Source of the DNA: a virus | Strand: one strand, 5' to 3' | Length of the DNA: 28,425 nt | IMG/VR virus record: IMGVR_UViG_3300047277_000288 | Coordinates: 1-28,425 of that record | Shown here: positions 27,195-28,425 of the stretch, one piece after another | How the letters are laid out: every line of letters begins with the position of its first letter | Numbering within the stretch: position 1 is the stretch's first letter | Made by a program: the position numbers and the translations under genes | Notes under the pieces: model-generated | Database searches by the model: none | What the model was told of the DNA's origin: nothing | Seen by the model: the letters and a program-made list of their open reading frames with translations, nothing else

Positions 27195-28425
27195 GTGGCA
27201 GAAGAAATCAAACTACTTAATAGCCGCTGGAACGCCCTTAAAATGGAGCGTTCTACTTGGCTACAGCAGTGGTCGGACGTAAGCCGTAATCTATTGCCAG
27301 TCAATGGTCGTTATTTCATTGGCGACAGAAACAAGGGCTTTAAACGCCACAATACCATTTATGACTCAACAGGCACTAGAGCACTTAGAGTCTTAGCGGC
27401 TGGCATGATGTCAGGCATGACTTCACCCTCACGGCCTTGGTTTAGATTATCCGTCACCGATACCGACTTGATGGCCTATCAGCCAGTTAAAGTCTGGCTT
27501 AATGCGGTATCCGATCAAGTTAGTGATGTGCTGGCTAAGTCAAACTGCTATCGCGTCTTACACTCCATGTATGAAGAGCTGGGCGCATTTGGTACGGCCT
27601 CTGCTTTAATTGCTGAAGACTTCAATAACATCATCCACTTACACGCCTTCACTATTGGTGAGTATGCCATCACGACCAACTGGAAGGGCGAGGTCAATAC
27701 TTTATATCGAGAGTTCGATAAGACCGTCGCTGAAATCGTAGGTGAGTTCGGTTTAGATAACTGCTCATCTGTGGTTAAGTCTGCTTATCAGCGAGGCAGT
27801 CTTGATCAGTGGGTCACTTTGATTCACGCCATCGAGCCAAGAGCTGATCGAGATCAGAGTAAAAAAGACAATCTTAATATGCCGTTCAAGTCGGTGTACT
27901 TCGAGCGTAATGCCGGTGATAAGAAGGTTCTACGTGAATCAGGCTATCAGACCTTCCCTTGTGTCTCGCCTCGCTGGACTACCGTGGGGGGTGATATTTA
28001 TGGCGTTTCACCAGGTATGGAAGCGCTGGGCGATATCAAACAGTTACAAGCACAGCAGTTTCGCAAGTCTCAAGCTATCGACTATCAAGCCAATCCCCCT
28101 ATTCAAGTGCCATCGAGCATGAAGAATAGAGAGATCGAGTTATTCCCCGGCGGTATCTCTTATTACGATGCGTCGTCTGGTACTCAAGGTGTTAAGACTG
28201 CCTTTGAGGTCACTCTTAATCTGCAAACCTTGCTTATGGATATTCAAGACGTGCGTACCCGTATTAATGGGGCGTTCTTCTCTGATATTTTCATGGCTAT
28301 CAGTCAGCAAGATACGCGCATGACCGCAACCGAAGTGGCTGCGCGTAATGAAGAAAAGATGCTGATGTTAGGGCCAGTGGTTGAGCGCCTTAATAATGAG
28401 CTACTTGATCCACTGATAGAAACAG
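27195..28425 (+). CDS. Head-tail connector (portal) protein, T7-type, incomplete at the right edge
   Basis: GTG 27195 opens a frame that stays open to the window end (410 codons). It reads MAEEIKLLNSRWNALKMERS, then TWLQQWSDVSRNLLPV, a block ALRVLAAGMMSGMTSPSRPW near 70-90 and WFRLSVTD. The GMxSGxTxPxRPWFxL block is the mark of the bacteriophage head-to-tail connecting (podovirus portal) family. The protein forms the dodecameric ring through which DNA is packaged and ejected. The C-terminal part lies outside the window. A GTG start touching the previous stop suggests translational coupling. Confidence 0.92.
   Translation, partial: MAEEIKLLNSRWNALKMERSTWLQQWSDVSRNLLPVNGRYFIGDRNKGFKRHNTIYDSTGTRALRVLAAGMMSGMTSPSRPWFRLSVTDTDLMAYQPVKVWLNAVSDQVSDVLAKSNCYRVLHSMYEELGAFGTASALIAEDFNNIIHLHAFTIGEYAITTNWKGEVNTLYREFDKTVAEIVGEFGLDNCSSVVKSAYQRGSLDQWVTLIHAIEPRADRDQSKKDNLNMPFKSVYFERNAGDKKVLRESGYQTFPCVSPRWTTVGGDIYGVSPGMEALGDIKQLQAQQFRKSQAIDYQANPPIQVPSSMKNREIELFPGGISYYDASSGTQGVKTAFEVTLNLQTLLMDIQDVRTRINGAFFSDIFMAISQQDTRMTATEVAARNEEKMLMLGPVVERLNNELLDPLIET

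Noticed and set aside
1-28425. CRISPR array, tRNA or rRNA genes
   Set aside because: No regularly spaced identical repeats with unique spacers and no tRNA or rRNA sequence were found; the 21-bp repeats at 6.3 kb are contiguous iterons.

Overview
The window is part of a temperate phage that is also a plasmid (a phage-plasmid) of a gammaproteobacterium. Phage evidence: small and large terminase, the start of a T7-type head-tail connector (portal), a large internal virion protein, the C-terminal part of a virion polyvalent protein and an endolysin. The connector type and internal virion protein point to a podovirus. Plasmid evidence: a Rep_3 initiator beside 21-bp iterons and a ParA operon. No integrase, excisionase or att site was found in the window. 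The genus cannot be fixed from sequence alone. Moderate-to-low GC, DUF29/DUF1640 genes and IS30-type sequence fit several gammaproteobacterial groups.

Layout from left to right. 1-230: end of an IS30-family element that cuts a late gene. 198-5476: late genes, rightward (methyltransferase-bearing polyvalent protein, internal virion protein, endolysin), with an opposing DUF1640 gene between them. 5510-8344: leftward plasmid module (rep, iteron origin, HEPN gene, ParB-position gene, parA). 8501-9700: antirepressor gene preceded by what I read as a C4-type antisense RNA circuit. 9788-14932: leftward early operon (small modular proteins, SleB-like hydrolase, SSB, ERF annealing protein, mini-genes). 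14952-15663: gene-free, hairpin-rich leader behind a leftward promoter that carries repressor operators. 15690-18508: cargo (HigBA, a lone HicB, HicAB, DUF29, DUF1640) with repeats at both ends. 18641-19504: repressor/Cro-like switch plus a ribbon-helix-helix protein. 19505-20103: second gene-free structured region. 20137-24688: rightward replication and recombination operon (coiled-coil protein, SF2 helicase, primase, NinB, Ref-like HNH, RusA). 24693-28425: packaging and head genes, running off the right end.

How the parts fit. Lysogeny appears to be held by two circuits, as in P1. One is a repressor acting on matched operators (TATACG-N4-CGTATA) at both the leftward (15.6 kb) and rightward (19.1 kb) early promoters. 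The other is an antisense RNA whose two short segments can pair with an attenuator region and with the ribosome site of the antirepressor gene. In the prophage state Rep and ParA would maintain the element as a low-copy plasmid, with toxin-antitoxin modules stabilising it. On induction the two early operons would supply recombination and replication proteins. Points needing a second look: an ssb gene whose only well-placed start codon is ATC, a 12-bp G tract that sets the C-terminus of the repressor, and two long structured leaders on the divergent early operons.
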